From NCBI RefSeq assembly GCF_003751445.1, contig NZ_RJUU01000001.1:2733001-2797000 (forward strand): a stretch of DNA of 64,000 bases, in the 5' to 3' direction. Source of the DNA: Streptomyces sp. 840.1. GTDB lineage: Bacteria; Actinomycetota; Actinomycetes; Streptomycetales; Streptomycetaceae. Every line of letters starts with the position of its first letter. Position 1 is the stretch's first letter. The notes beneath the pieces are model-generated. The model was given only the letters and a program-made list of their open reading frames with translations, was not told the origin of the DNA and ran no database searches. Below, in pieces: positions 56,093 to 64,000 of this stretch. Made by a program: the position numbers and the translations under genes.

Positions 56093-56154
56093 CTGTAGCT
56101 GTAGCTGTAGCTGTAGCTGTAGCCGTAGCCGTAGCCGTAGCCGTAGCCGTAGTC
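56089..56154 (+). repeat. hexanucleotide tandem repeat with serial in-frame stops
   Basis: Eleven 6-base units: five GTAGCT, five GTAGCC, one GTAGTC. It starts within the last codons of the MFS gene; in that frame it reads TAG-CTG/CCG repeatedly, giving eleven successive stop codons. Likely slippage-prone. Confidence 0.95.
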
Positions 56155-56163
56155 GTACGGCAG

Positions 56164-56206
56164 AGGCCCCCGGGGCGCGCGATTTCCGCGTGCGCCCCGG
56201 GGGCCT
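56164..56206. terminator. terminator between MFS pump and cseC
   Basis: AGGCCCCCGGGGCGC (56164-56178) and its exact complement (56192-56206) around a 13-base loop, between the convergent MFS gene and cseC. Confidence 0.85.
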
Positions 56207-56264
56207 TGCCGTGACCGGGTCCGTGCGGCCGTCCTCGTACCGCCCCCCGCTGTACTCGGTCCGC

Positions 56265-57652
56265 TCAGCTCTCCCTGGAGCCGGGGCCGGCGTCCTTGCC
56301 GCTGCCTGCGGCCGTCCTGCCGTTCGGCTGGGGGCCGCGCTGTTCGGCGAACTGGAGCATCGGGTAGCTGCCGGTGTCGGTCGGCGCGTGCTCGGGCAGC
56401 CACAGCACGGCGATCGCCCCGCCCACGCCCGGGGCCGCGCCCTCGGGGGCGGCGTTGCGGAAGGTCAGCCGGGCGCCGAGCACCCGCGCCTGACCGGCCG
56501 CGATCGTCAGCCCCAGCCCGTGGCCGTGGCCCGCCCGGTCGGTCGATCCGGTACGGAACCGGCTCGGCCCCTCACGCAGCAGCGCCGCCGGAAACCCCGC
56601 ACCGTGATCGCGGATGCGGACCACCCGGCCCTCGACCGTGACCTCCACCGGGGTGGAGCCGTGCTTGGCGGCGTTGCCCAGCAGATTGCCCAGGATGCGT
56701 TCGAGGCGGCGCGGATCGGTGCTGACCCACGACTCGTGGACCACCTGCACCCGCACGTCCGGATCCAGCAGCGCGATCCGGCGGCTCACGAAGTCCCCCA
56801 GCGCGATCTCCTGCAGCTCGGCCCGCTCCGAGGCGCTGTCCAGCCGGGCCACCTCCAGCACGTCCTCGACCAGCGTGCGCATCGCCTGCGCCCGGTCCCG
56901 TACGAGCTCCGTGGGGCGGCCCGGCGGCAGCAGCTCGGCCGCCGTCAGCAGCCCCGTCACCGGGGTGCGCAGCTCGTGCGCGATGTCCGCGGTGACCCGG
57001 CGCTCGGCCTCGATCCGCTCGTTCAGCGCGTCCGTCAGCGCGTCCACCGCACCGGCCAGCTCATCGGTCTCGTCCTGGACGACGCCGCCGACGGCCTCCC
57101 GGACCCGGACCTCCGTATTGCCCTGCGCGACCTTCCCGGCCGCGGCCGCCGCCTTGCGCAGCCGGCGCGACAGCTGGCCGCCGATCAGGACGCCCAGCGC
57201 ACAGCCGCCGAAGACCACCGAGACCGAGCCGATGATCAGGGCCCGGTCGAGGTCGCCCATGATCGTGGTGGAGCGGTCCGCGAAACGGGTGTGCAGCGAG
57301 AGCACGTCGCCGCCCGGCAGAGGCACGGCCGCCCAGACGTCCGGCACCCCGCCGCCGTCCTCCACATGCGTGGCGCGCCGGTTCTTCCGGGTCTCCTGGC
57401 GCAGGCTCCTCGGCATCGTCGGATCGTTGATCTTCGCGCCGAAGCGGGGGTCTGCCTTCTTCGTCTTCGTCGCCTCGTAGAGCAGCTGGGCGTAGGTCAG
57501 CCGCTCCAGCTGGACCTCACGGGCGTTCTCCAGCATCGAGACCCTGGCCGCGTTGTGCACGACCAGGCTCAGCGCGACCGCGATCAACGCGCCGACCGCG
57601 GCGATCGCGATGCTGATCTTCCAGCGGACACTCGTCCGCAGGGACGGCCGCC

Positions 57653-57656
<4 letters not shown>
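56265..57656 (-). CDS. cseC: cell-envelope-stress sensor histidine kinase CseC
   Basis: Protein of 463 residues. Membrane segments about 13-34 and 138-162 flank an extracytoplasmic sensor; a HAMP domain follows, then HisKA with the phospho-His in VTADIAHELRTPVTGLLTA and HATPase motifs (ILGNLLGNAAKHG, DHGAGFP, GHGLGLTIA). In S. coelicolor CseC senses cell-wall damage and phosphorylates CseB to switch on sigE. The ATG overlaps the cseB stop. The last 35 residues are low complexity. Confidence 0.92.
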
Positions 57657-58360
<704 letters not shown>

Positions 58361-58370
58361 CGGAAAGCTC

Positions 58371-59111
58371 TCAGTTCTTCGTCGGTTCCGTGGGCTCCGG
58401 GAAGTCCCCTTCCCCGGCACCGACGGCTCGGTTGAAGTCGTTGTGCACCCGGTCCTCCTCGCTGAACCGCGTGTTCGCCCAGTGGTACGTGATCACTTCC
58501 TCGCCCGAGGGGTACGCGACCGAGTCCTTCTTCCCGTAGACCTGGGTCGTCACCACCAGGTCACCGCGGTCGATGGTCCCGTAGACCGCCGGCTGCTCGG
58601 TGGTGAACACGTTCTCGTACGTGCCGTTGGAGCGGGGCCGGTACACATAGGTGCCGACGCCCACCGAATCGCCGCAGGTCATCACGTTCACGACCACGTC
58701 GGCGCCGGGGCCGCCGGTCAGCTTCCCGTACGAGGTGTCCACCGGGTACTCGTCGCCGGTGCAGGGCTTCAGGTCCGTCCGGACCCGTTCGCTCACCCTG
58801 GTGTCCGCCTTGAGCAGGGCCACCGCGTCGACCCGGGGGGTCGGCCGCGCCTTGGACGGCGCCGTGGCGGTCGGCGTGATCTGCGCGACCGGCTGGGTGC
58901 CCGCCGGTCCCTCGTCGCGGGTGCCGGTGCCACCCGTCGAGCAGCTGACGGCGAACAGCCCGATGACGGCGAGCCCGGCCAGAGCCGTACTGCTCGCCGC
59001 CCATCGGGTCAGGTGTCGTCCGCCGCCACCGGTTGTCGTGCCGCTTCCCCCGTCGGTGACCGCGTCGCCGCTCGCGCCGCCGCCGTCACCGCTGCCTGTC
59101 AGGCCGCGCAC
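58371..59111 (-). CDS. cseA: lipoprotein CseA, modulator of the sigE system
   Basis: Protein of 246 residues. A 32-residue Gly-rich N-terminus precedes a lipoprotein signal (LAGLAVIGLFAVSC, Cys57). The outer domain has paired Cys (KPCTGDEYP, VMTCGDSVG) that may form a disulphide. In S. coelicolor CseA tunes down the response. GTG 59111 is the only workable start; it overlaps the sigE stop by 13 bases, which excludes a terminator between the two genes. Confidence 0.88.
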   Translation of the reverse strand: MRGLTGSGDGGGASGDAVTDGGSGTTTGGGGRHLTRWAASSTALAGLAVIGLFAVSCSTGGTGTRDEGPAGTQPVAQITPTATAPSKARPTPRVDAVALLKADTRVSERVRTDLKPCTGDEYPVDTSYGKLTGGPGADVVVNVMTCGDSVGVGTYVYRPRSNGTYENVFTTEQPAVYGTIDRGDLVVTTQVYGKKDSVAYPSGEEVITYHWANTRFSEEDRVHNDFNRAVGAGEGDFPEPTEPTKN

Positions 59112-59737
59112 CGCTCCCGCCCCCGCTCGTCATGACGCCCGATCCCCTGCGCCGCACTCCTGGTCCGTACCGGAGCGGTGGCCGACGCGGCACGGACGGC
59201 CGGCCGGTGCTCCCGGTCCTCGCGGATCCGGGCCTCCCTGGCCGCCTCTTCCCTGCTCTCCAGCTCCTGGCGCAGCCGCGCCAGAGCACGGTGCAGCGTG
59301 CTCTTCACCGTACCGGCCGACATACCCAGCGCCGCGGCCGTCTCCTCCGTGCTCATCTGCTCCCAGTGTCGCAGCACGACGACGCTGCGCTGCTTGGGAG
59401 CCAGTACGCCCAGGACGTCCATCAGCAGGGCCCGGTCGGCACGCTGCTCGGTGCCGTCCTCGATGCTGGCGTCGGGGAGCTGCTCGGTGGGGACCTCGTC
59501 CAGCCGGCGGGCCCGCCACCACTCGGTGCGGGTGTTGATCATGACGCGGCGCAGATAGGCGTCGGCGAGGGACTTGTCGGCGATGCCGTCCCAGCGGCGG
59601 TAGGTGCGGGCCAGGGCGGTCTGCAGCAGGTCCTGTGCGTCCACGGGATCGGGGACCAGCCGGCGTGCGCTGCGCAGCAGCGCCTCCTGCCGGGTACGTA
59701 CGTACTCCTCGAATCCGAGCACCTCGCCCTGCGCCAT
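59099..59737 (-). CDS. sigE: ECF sigma factor SigE (cell envelope stress)
   Basis: Protein of 212 residues. Region 2 (FEEYVRTRQEALLRSARRLVPDPVDAQDLLQTALARTYRRW ... DAYLRRVMINTRTEWWR) and region 4 (VLAPKQRSVVVLRHWEQMSTEETAAALGMSAGTVKSTLHRALARLR) are near-identical in pattern to S. coelicolor SigE. After region 4 there are about 50 residues rich in Arg/Ala before the shared ending RERCAA, some 35 more than I recall for S. coelicolor. ATG 59737 is set by GGAGGCGG (59744-59751). First gene of sigE-cseABC. Confidence 0.94.
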   Translation of the reverse strand: MAQGEVLGFEEYVRTRQEALLRSARRLVPDPVDAQDLLQTALARTYRRWDGIADKSLADAYLRRVMINTRTEWWRARRLDEVPTEQLPDASIEDGTEQRADRALLMDVLGVLAPKQRSVVVLRHWEQMSTEETAAALGMSAGTVKSTLHRALARLRQELESREEAAREARIREDREHRPAVRAASATAPVRTRSAAQGIGRHDERGRERCAA

Positions 59738-59964
59738 TACAACCGCCTCCATCCCCGTGGAACCCCGTGAACCGCTGCCAGCCGCCTGGTCATCGGGCTG
59801 ACGTCGGTGACGCTACGGAGCGGTTGTCACGAGGCTGTGCGGAGCAGCCATACGCCGACGCACGGCTGCCCATCGGTTGTGTAACAGCGCAGGAGGAGTG
59901 GGGCAAAGGGGCCAGGGGTGCGGTGGCTCACCCGGGCCGGGCGGGGACGGGCCCCGCCCGGCCG

Positions 59965-60867
59965 TCAGGTCAGCGGCAGCCGGTACTGGCCGCCGGCCAG
60001 CGGTTCCACGAGGCCGTCGGCGACCAGCCCGTCCAGGGCGCGGGCCCGCTGCACCGGCTCGTCCCACACGGCGTCCATCGCCGACTGCGGCACCGGCGTC
60101 ACCGCCTCGCGCAGTACGGCGAGCAGCCGTCCGCGCACCTGCCGGTCGGTACCGGCGTACGTCTGGCCGCGGCGCGGCGGCCCCTGGTGCGCGGGCTTCC
60201 CGGCCAGCCGCCAGGCGCACTGCTCCGCGATCGGGCAGCGCGTGCAGTCCTCGTTCTTCGCGGTGCAGACGAGGGCGCCGAGCTCCATCGTCGCTGCGGC
60301 CCACCGCGCGGCCTGCTCGTCCTCCTCCGGCAGCAGCGCGCGGGCGAGCTTGCGCTCGGCGGCGGTGGTCGCGTTCGGCGGGTACTGGATGCCGGTCGCC
60401 GCCCGTGCGAAGACCCGCCGGACGTTGGTGTCGAGGACGGCGTGCCGCTGCCGGTAGGCGAACGAGGCCACGGCCGCCGCCGTGTACTCGCCGATGCCGG
60501 GCAGCGCGAGCAGCTGGGCGTGCTCGCTCGGTACGTCGCCGCCGTGCCGTTCCGTTATTGCCTGGGCGGCCCCGTGCAGCCGCAGCGCTCGCCGGGGGTA
60601 ACCGAGCCGGCCCCAGGCGCGGACCGCCTCGCCGGGAGGGTCCGCCGCGAGGTCGGCGGGGCGCGGCCAGCGGGCCAGCCACTGTTCGTAGACCGGGAGC
60701 ACCCGGTTGACGGGGGTCTGCTGCAGCATGAACTCGCTCACCATCACACCCCAGGCGCCCGCTTCGGGGCGGCGCCAGGGCAGATCGCGGGCGTGCTGGT
60801 CGAACCACCCGATGACGGGGGTGTGGAGGGATGCGGGGGGCGTCTGTGTCGCTGTGGTGGCAGTCAT
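59965..60867 (-). CDS. mutY: A/G-specific adenine glycosylase
   Basis: Protein of 300 residues. Removes adenine mispaired with 8-oxoguanine. HhH-GPD fold: MVSEFMLQQTPVNRVLPVYEQW, LPGIGEYTAAAVASFAY, AVLDTNVRRVFAR (catalytic Asp), and the 4Fe-4S loop C-x6-C-x2-C-x5-C in CTAKNEDCTRCPIAEQC. The C-terminal MutT-like domain of longer MutY proteins is mostly absent, as is common in actinobacteria. ATG 60867 with GGAGGT just upstream. Divergent from the Gly/Ser-rich membrane protein. Confidence 0.94.
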   Translation of the reverse strand: MTATTATQTPPASLHTPVIGWFDQHARDLPWRRPEAGAWGVMVSEFMLQQTPVNRVLPVYEQWLARWPRPADLAADPPGEAVRAWGRLGYPRRALRLHGAAQAITERHGGDVPSEHAQLLALPGIGEYTAAAVASFAYRQRHAVLDTNVRRVFARAATGIQYPPNATTAAERKLARALLPEEDEQAARWAAATMELGALVCTAKNEDCTRCPIAEQCAWRLAGKPAHQGPPRRGQTYAGTDRQVRGRLLAVLREAVTPVPQSAMDAVWDEPVQRARALDGLVADGLVEPLAGGQYRLPLT

Positions 60868-60991
60868 CGCACCTCCGATCCTGGCACGGAAGGGCAGACG
60901 ACGGACCCGCGCACGGGGGTGTCGCCCCTCATAAGAGCCCTTGGAGTGATAGTGCCGCCCGTCTGTCCCCGCGCCGCCTGACCTCCGGCCC

Positions 60992-61038
60992 GGCAACTGG
61001 CCGCACCCCCCGGCGCCGGTTGCGGCAACTGGCCGCAC
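60992..61038 (+). repeat. direct repeat in the mutY divergent region
   Basis: GGCAACTGGCCGCAC occurs at 60992-61006 and 61024-61038, 32 bases apart (three helical turns). It lies between mutY and the divergent gene starting at 61153, where a regulator could bind two sites on one face. Confidence 0.6.
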
Positions 61039-61152
61039 GCAGGGTGCCAGGAGTTGCGGACGGGCCCTCCCGGGATGATGATCCGCAAAACTTGGGGATC
61101 AGGGCGGCGGGTGGGGCGGGAGTTGGGGCGGATCTCTCGTACAGTTTGCGCC

Positions 61153-61977
61153 GTGGGATCTTTGCGTAATCCGATCGGGCCGCTTCCCTCCACCATTTAC
61201 TGGCGACGGAGGGCAGTAGCGGCGACGCTGATCGCGCTGCTCGCGTTGCTGGTCGTATGGGCCGTCACCTCCCGTGACGGCAAGGGGAACCACGACGACT
61301 CCAGGGGCCCCGGCTCCGGTCCCACCGACGCGATCACGCCGGGACCCTCGGGCTCGGGCCCGGCCATCAGTGAACAGCCGGGCGGACGCGACGAGTCGGG
61401 TGCCTCCGGCGGGGGCGACGGCAGCGGTGGCTCCGGCTCCGGTTCCGGCGGCTCGGACAGCGCCGGTTCAGGCTCCGAAGGCGATTCCGGCAGCGGCTCG
61501 GGCTCCGGCTCGGGCGGCAGCGGCAGCGGCGGCGGCGGGACCGCGGGGCAGCGGCTCCCGGCCGGCTCCTCCGTCCCCGACTGCCCCGCCGGCGCCCTGC
61601 AGTTGACCCTCAAGAGCGACGTGAGCTACGCACCCGGCGAGAAGCCGAAGTTCCGGCTGATCGCCAAGAACACCTCCTCCACCGCCTGCAAGGCCGACCT
61701 CGGCCCGAAGAACGCGGTGCTCACCATCACCGAGGCGGGCGGCGACGACGACGAGGTGTGGTCCTCCAAGGACTGCCCGCGCGACGCGGGCGCCGTGCTG
61801 CTGAAGGTCCCGGCGGGCGCGACCGTCGTGCACACCGTGGAGTGGAACCGCGCCAAGAGCGCCCCGAAGTGTGCGACGCCGCCCCCGGGGAACGCCGGTC
61901 CCGGCACGTACCTGGTCGAGGCCAAGGCGCCGGGCGAGCCCGTGCAGCGCGCCTCCTTCGTCCTCGCGAAGGACTGA
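61153..61977 (+). CDS. membrane-anchored Gly/Ser-linker protein, function unknown
   Basis: Protein of 274 residues. One membrane segment (about 21-39, AVAATLIALLALLVVWAVT), a roughly 90-residue Gly/Ser-rich linker, and a compact outer domain (CPAGALQLTLKSDVSYAPGEKPKFRLIAKNTSSTACKADLG ... VWSSKDCPRDAGAVLLKVPAGATVVHTVEWNR) that looks like an immunoglobulin-like beta sandwich with paired Cys. Likely a surface-exposed structural or binding protein. Leaderless pattern: TACAGT (61140-61145), 7 bases, GTG 61153. The stop falls in an 11-base tandem repeat. Confidence 0.8.
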   Translation: MGSLRNPIGPLPSTIYWRRRAVAATLIALLALLVVWAVTSRDGKGNHDDSRGPGSGPTDAITPGPSGSGPAISEQPGGRDESGASGGGDGSGGSGSGSGGSDSAGSGSEGDSGSGSGSGSGGSGSGGGGTAGQRLPAGSSVPDCPAGALQLTLKSDVSYAPGEKPKFRLIAKNTSSTACKADLGPKNAVLTITEAGGDDDEVWSSKDCPRDAGAVLLKVPAGATVVHTVEWNRAKSAPKCATPPPGNAGPGTYLVEAKAPGEPVQRASFVLAKD

Positions 61978-62041
61978 CGAAGGACTGACGAAGGACTGAC
62001 GGGGGCTGACGGGGGCTGACGGAAGACTGGCGAAGGGCTGA
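61967..62041 (+). repeat. 11-base tandem repeat at the gene end
   Basis: CGAAGGACTGA occurs three times perfectly in a row (61967-61999), followed by two CGGGGGCTGA units and two decayed copies to 62041. The first unit contains the last codons and TGA stop of the upstream gene. Confidence 0.85.
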
Positions 62042-62073
62042 CGGAGCCACTGCCGGATCCGGCTGGGGGCTTA

Positions 62074-62109
62074 CGGACGGGGCGGGGGCGTACGCCCCCG
62101 CCCCGTCCG
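62074..62109. terminator. bidirectional terminator before disA
   Basis: Perfect 36-base palindrome with 18-base arms beginning CGGACGGGGCGGGGGCGT, between the Gly/Ser-linker gene and the convergent disA stop (62117). Confidence 0.88.
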
Positions 62110-62116
62110 CGTACCG

Positions 62117-63241
62117 CTACACGTACCGTTCGAGGATCGACGACTCGGCCAGCCGCGACAGGCCCTCGCGCACACTGCGCGCCCGCGCCTCGCCGACCCC
62201 GTCCACCGTCTGGAGATCGTCCACGCTCGCCGCGAGCAGCTTCTGCAGACCGCCGAAGTGCTCCACCAGCCGGTCGATGATCGCCCCGGGCAGCCGGGGC
62301 ACCTTCGCCAGCAGCCGGAAACCGCGCGGCGAGACCGCCGAGTCCAGCGTCTCGGGAGAGCCGCTGTAACCCAGCGCCCTCGCCACGACGGGCAGTTCGA
62401 GCAGCTCGGTGTGGGACAGCGCGTCCAGCTCGGTGAGCGCCTCCGCCACCGTGCGCGACCGCTTGGCGGTCGGCTCCGGCACGTAGTCGCGCACGACCAG
62501 CTCGCGCTCCGGCTCCACGCCCGCGATCAACTCGTCGAGCTGGAGCGAGAGGAGCCGCCCGTCGGTCCCGAGCTCGACCACGTACTCCGCGATCTCGGTC
62601 GCGATCCGGCGCACCATCTCGAGGCGCTGCGCGACCGCCGTCACGTCCCGGACGGTCACCAGGTCCTCGATCTCCAGGGCGGAGAGCGTGCCGGCGACCT
62701 CGTCGAGCCGGAGCTTGTACCGCTCCAGGGTGGCCAGGGCCTGGTTGGCGCGCGAGAGGATCGCGGCGGACTCCTCCAGGACCCGGCGCTGCCCGTGCAC
62801 GTACAGCGCGATGAGGTGCATCGACTGCGAGACCGAGACCACCGGGAAATTGCACTGCCTGGAGACCCGGTCCGCCGTGCGGTGGCGGGTGCCGGTCTCC
62901 TCGGTGGGGATCGACGCGTCCGGGACCAGCTGCACGCCGGCGCGCAGGATCTTGGTCATGTCCTTGTCGAGGATCAGTGCCCCGTCGAGCTTGGCCAGCT
63001 CTCGCAGCCGGGTCGCGGTGAATTCCACGTCCAGCACGAAGCCGCCGGTGCACATCGACTCGACGGTCCTGTCCATGCCGAGCACGATCAGGCCGCCGGT
63101 GTTGCCGCGGAGAATGCGCTCCAGGCCGTCCCGCAGGGCCATTCCGGGCGCGACGGCACTCAACGAGGCGCGCATCAGCGCCTCGTTACCGGTGCCTTGG
63201 CCGGACTTTCCGGGCGATGCTGCCCGGTCGCTGGCTGCCAC
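62117..63241 (-). CDS. disA: DNA-integrity-scanning diadenylate cyclase DisA
   Basis: Protein of 374 residues. Makes c-di-AMP from two ATP while scanning DNA for damage. DAC domain with DGA (86-88, KLDGALIL) and RHR (119-121, [12 protein letters not shown]), a helical linker, and a C-terminal RuvA-like HhH DNA-binding domain ([26 protein letters not shown]). GTG 63241 (VAASDRAA) is set by AGGAG (63246-63250); the frame stays open upstream without an RBS. It follows radA on the same strand; the DisA-RadA link is conserved. Confidence 0.96.
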   Translation of the reverse strand: MAASDRAASPGKSGQGTGNEALMRASLSAVAPGMALRDGLERILRGNTGGLIVLGMDRTVESMCTGGFVLDVEFTATRLRELAKLDGALILDKDMTKILRAGVQLVPDASIPTEETGTRHRTADRVSRQCNFPVVSVSQSMHLIALYVHGQRRVLEESAAILSRANQALATLERYKLRLDEVAGTLSALEIEDLVTVRDVTAVAQRLEMVRRIATEIAEYVVELGTDGRLLSLQLDELIAGVEPERELVVRDYVPEPTAKRSRTVAEALTELDALSHTELLELPVVARALGYSGSPETLDSAVSPRGFRLLAKVPRLPGAIIDRLVEHFGGLQKLLAASVDDLQTVDGVGEARARSVREGLSRLAESSILERYV

Positions 63242-63365
63242 TGCACTCCTCCGGTCACAGGTTTGCGGTGCCCTCGGGGCCTCTCGTACGGGTCGGGCAC
63301 GATCCGAACGAAACACCCCACGTCCCTCGTACTGTTCGTACGGACGGGCGAGACCAGGGCAAAGT

Positions 63366-64000
63366 CTACCGGCGTGCGCCGTCCTCCTGCGGGGCCTGTG
63401 TACGAGACCGGCGAGGGAGGACTCTCAGCGCGTCGCCCATGTTGGCGACTTCCGTGACCTTCATACCGGCCGGGACCTTCCCCGGATCGGTCGGCACCAG
63501 CGCGTGTGTGAAGCCCAGACGGTGTGCCTCGGCCAGTCTGCGCTGGACCCCGGTGACCCTTCTGACCTCGCCCGCGAGCCCCACCTCACCGATCGCCACA
63601 AGATTCTTGGGCAGCGGTGTGTCACTCGCCGCGCTGGCCAGGGCCAGCGCGATCGCCAGGTCCGCGGCGGGCTCGGTGAGCTTCACGCCGCCGACCGTGG
63701 CGCTGTAGATGTCCCGCTTGCCGAGCGCGCTGATCCGGCCGCGCTGCTCCAGTACGGCCAGCATCATCGACACCCTTGACGTCTCGAGACCCGAGGTGGT
63801 GCGCCGGGGCGAGGGGATCTGCGAGTCGACCGTGAGCGCCTGCACCTCCGCGACCAGGGGGCGCTTGCCTTCGAGGGTGACGGTCAGGCAGGTGCCGGGC
63901 ACGGGTTCGTCACGCCGGGTGAGGAAGAGGCCGGAGGGATCGGCGAGGCCGGTGATGCCCTCGTCGTGGAGCTCGAAGCAGCCGACCTCGTCGGTCGCGC
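63366..64000 (-). CDS. radA: DNA repair protein RadA (5' part beyond the window)
   Basis: The C-terminal 210 or so residues are visible. [12 protein letters not shown] and [28 protein letters not shown] belong to the RecA-like core end; the Lon-like domain follows ([56 protein letters not shown]). RadA promotes branch migration in recombinational repair and binds DisA in other bacteria. The Walker motifs and zinc finger lie outside the window. Stop TAG at 63366-63368; 124 bases separate it from disA. Confidence 0.94.
   Translation of the reverse strand, partial: ATDEVGCFELHDEGITGLADPSGLFLTRRDEPVPGTCLTVTLEGKRPLVAEVQALTVDSQIPSPRRTTSGLETSRVSMMLAVLEQRGRISALGKRDIYSATVGGVKLTEPAADLAIALALASAASDTPLPKNLVAIGEVGLAGEVRRVTGVQRRLAEAHRLGFTHALVPTDPGKVPAGMKVTEVANMGDALRVLPRRSRTQAPQEDGARR

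Noticed and set aside
55669..56403. Minus-strand frame with (Gly-Tyr)n and (Ser-Tyr)n repeats
   Set aside because: A translation artefact of the hexanucleotide array read antisense. No start with RBS and no codon bias.

Overview
The window is a stretch of high-GC actinobacterial chromosome, almost certainly Streptomyces. Third codon positions are nearly all G or C. GTG starts are common, and several genes have a -10 hexamer only 6-7 bases before the start codon and no Shine-Dalgarno. Genus-typical genes are present: a TipAL-type regulator, sigE-cseABC, lsr2 next to clpC, disA-radA, and tilS-hpt-ftsH-folE. Coding density is high. I see no rRNA, tRNA or CRISPR array.

Layout. 1-2.6 kb: tail of an unidentified gene, then a PadR regulator and a two-gene drug-type ABC exporter joined by three copies of one operator. 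2.6-6.3 kb: ClC channel-glutamate decarboxylase pair (minus), divergent from a tipA homologue. 6.3-9.4 kb: YbjQ-like, DedA and ThrE-type proteins. 9.5-17.7 kb: ppa (minus), PBP4-type D,D-peptidase, DUF2342 metalloprotease, tilS, hpt, ftsH, folE. 17.68-18.74 kb: an intact IS481-family element with a 6-bp target duplication, inserted beside the folE terminator hairpin. 18.8-21.9 kb: folP-NTF2-folB-folK-DUF3180 (minus). 21.9-25 kb: MprF-like aminoacyl-lipid synthase divergent from an anchored esterase. 25-28.9 kb: osmoprotectant ABC uptake system. 29-36.7 kb: coiled-coil membrane protein, a MidA-type methyltransferase-nuoD2 pair, a NarL-type two-component system, an ArsR/DUF5937 regulator, a threonine-aldolase-like enzyme.

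36.9-42.6 kb is a tightly coupled cofactor operon (DUF2520-panC-nadB-nadC-coaX) for pantothenate/CoA and NAD. 42.7-48.7 kb holds small conserved genes, a BlaI regulator, an acetyltransferase, lsr2 and clpC. 48.8-52.6 kb is the clearest accessory island: a 1108-residue trypsin-NACHT-LRR protein preceded by a small trypco2-like partner, which resembles predicted NTP-dependent conflict or antiphage systems. 53-56.1 kb: M23 peptidase, then a TetR-MFS efflux pair with a large shared inverted repeat; the pump gene ends in a hexanucleotide tandem array of in-frame stops. 56.3-59.7 kb is the cell-envelope-stress operon sigE-cseA-cseB-cseC. 60-64 kb: mutY, an anchored Gly/Ser-rich protein, disA and the 3' part of radA, cut by the window edge.

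Regulatory sequence is unusually readable. There is a ptipA-like 19-bp-spacer promoter, two GGAAC-N18-GTT (SigR-type) promoters before ftsH and clpC, repeated PadR boxes, and many perfect bidirectional terminators between convergent genes. All functional calls come from reading motifs by eye and recalling protein families; no database search was run.
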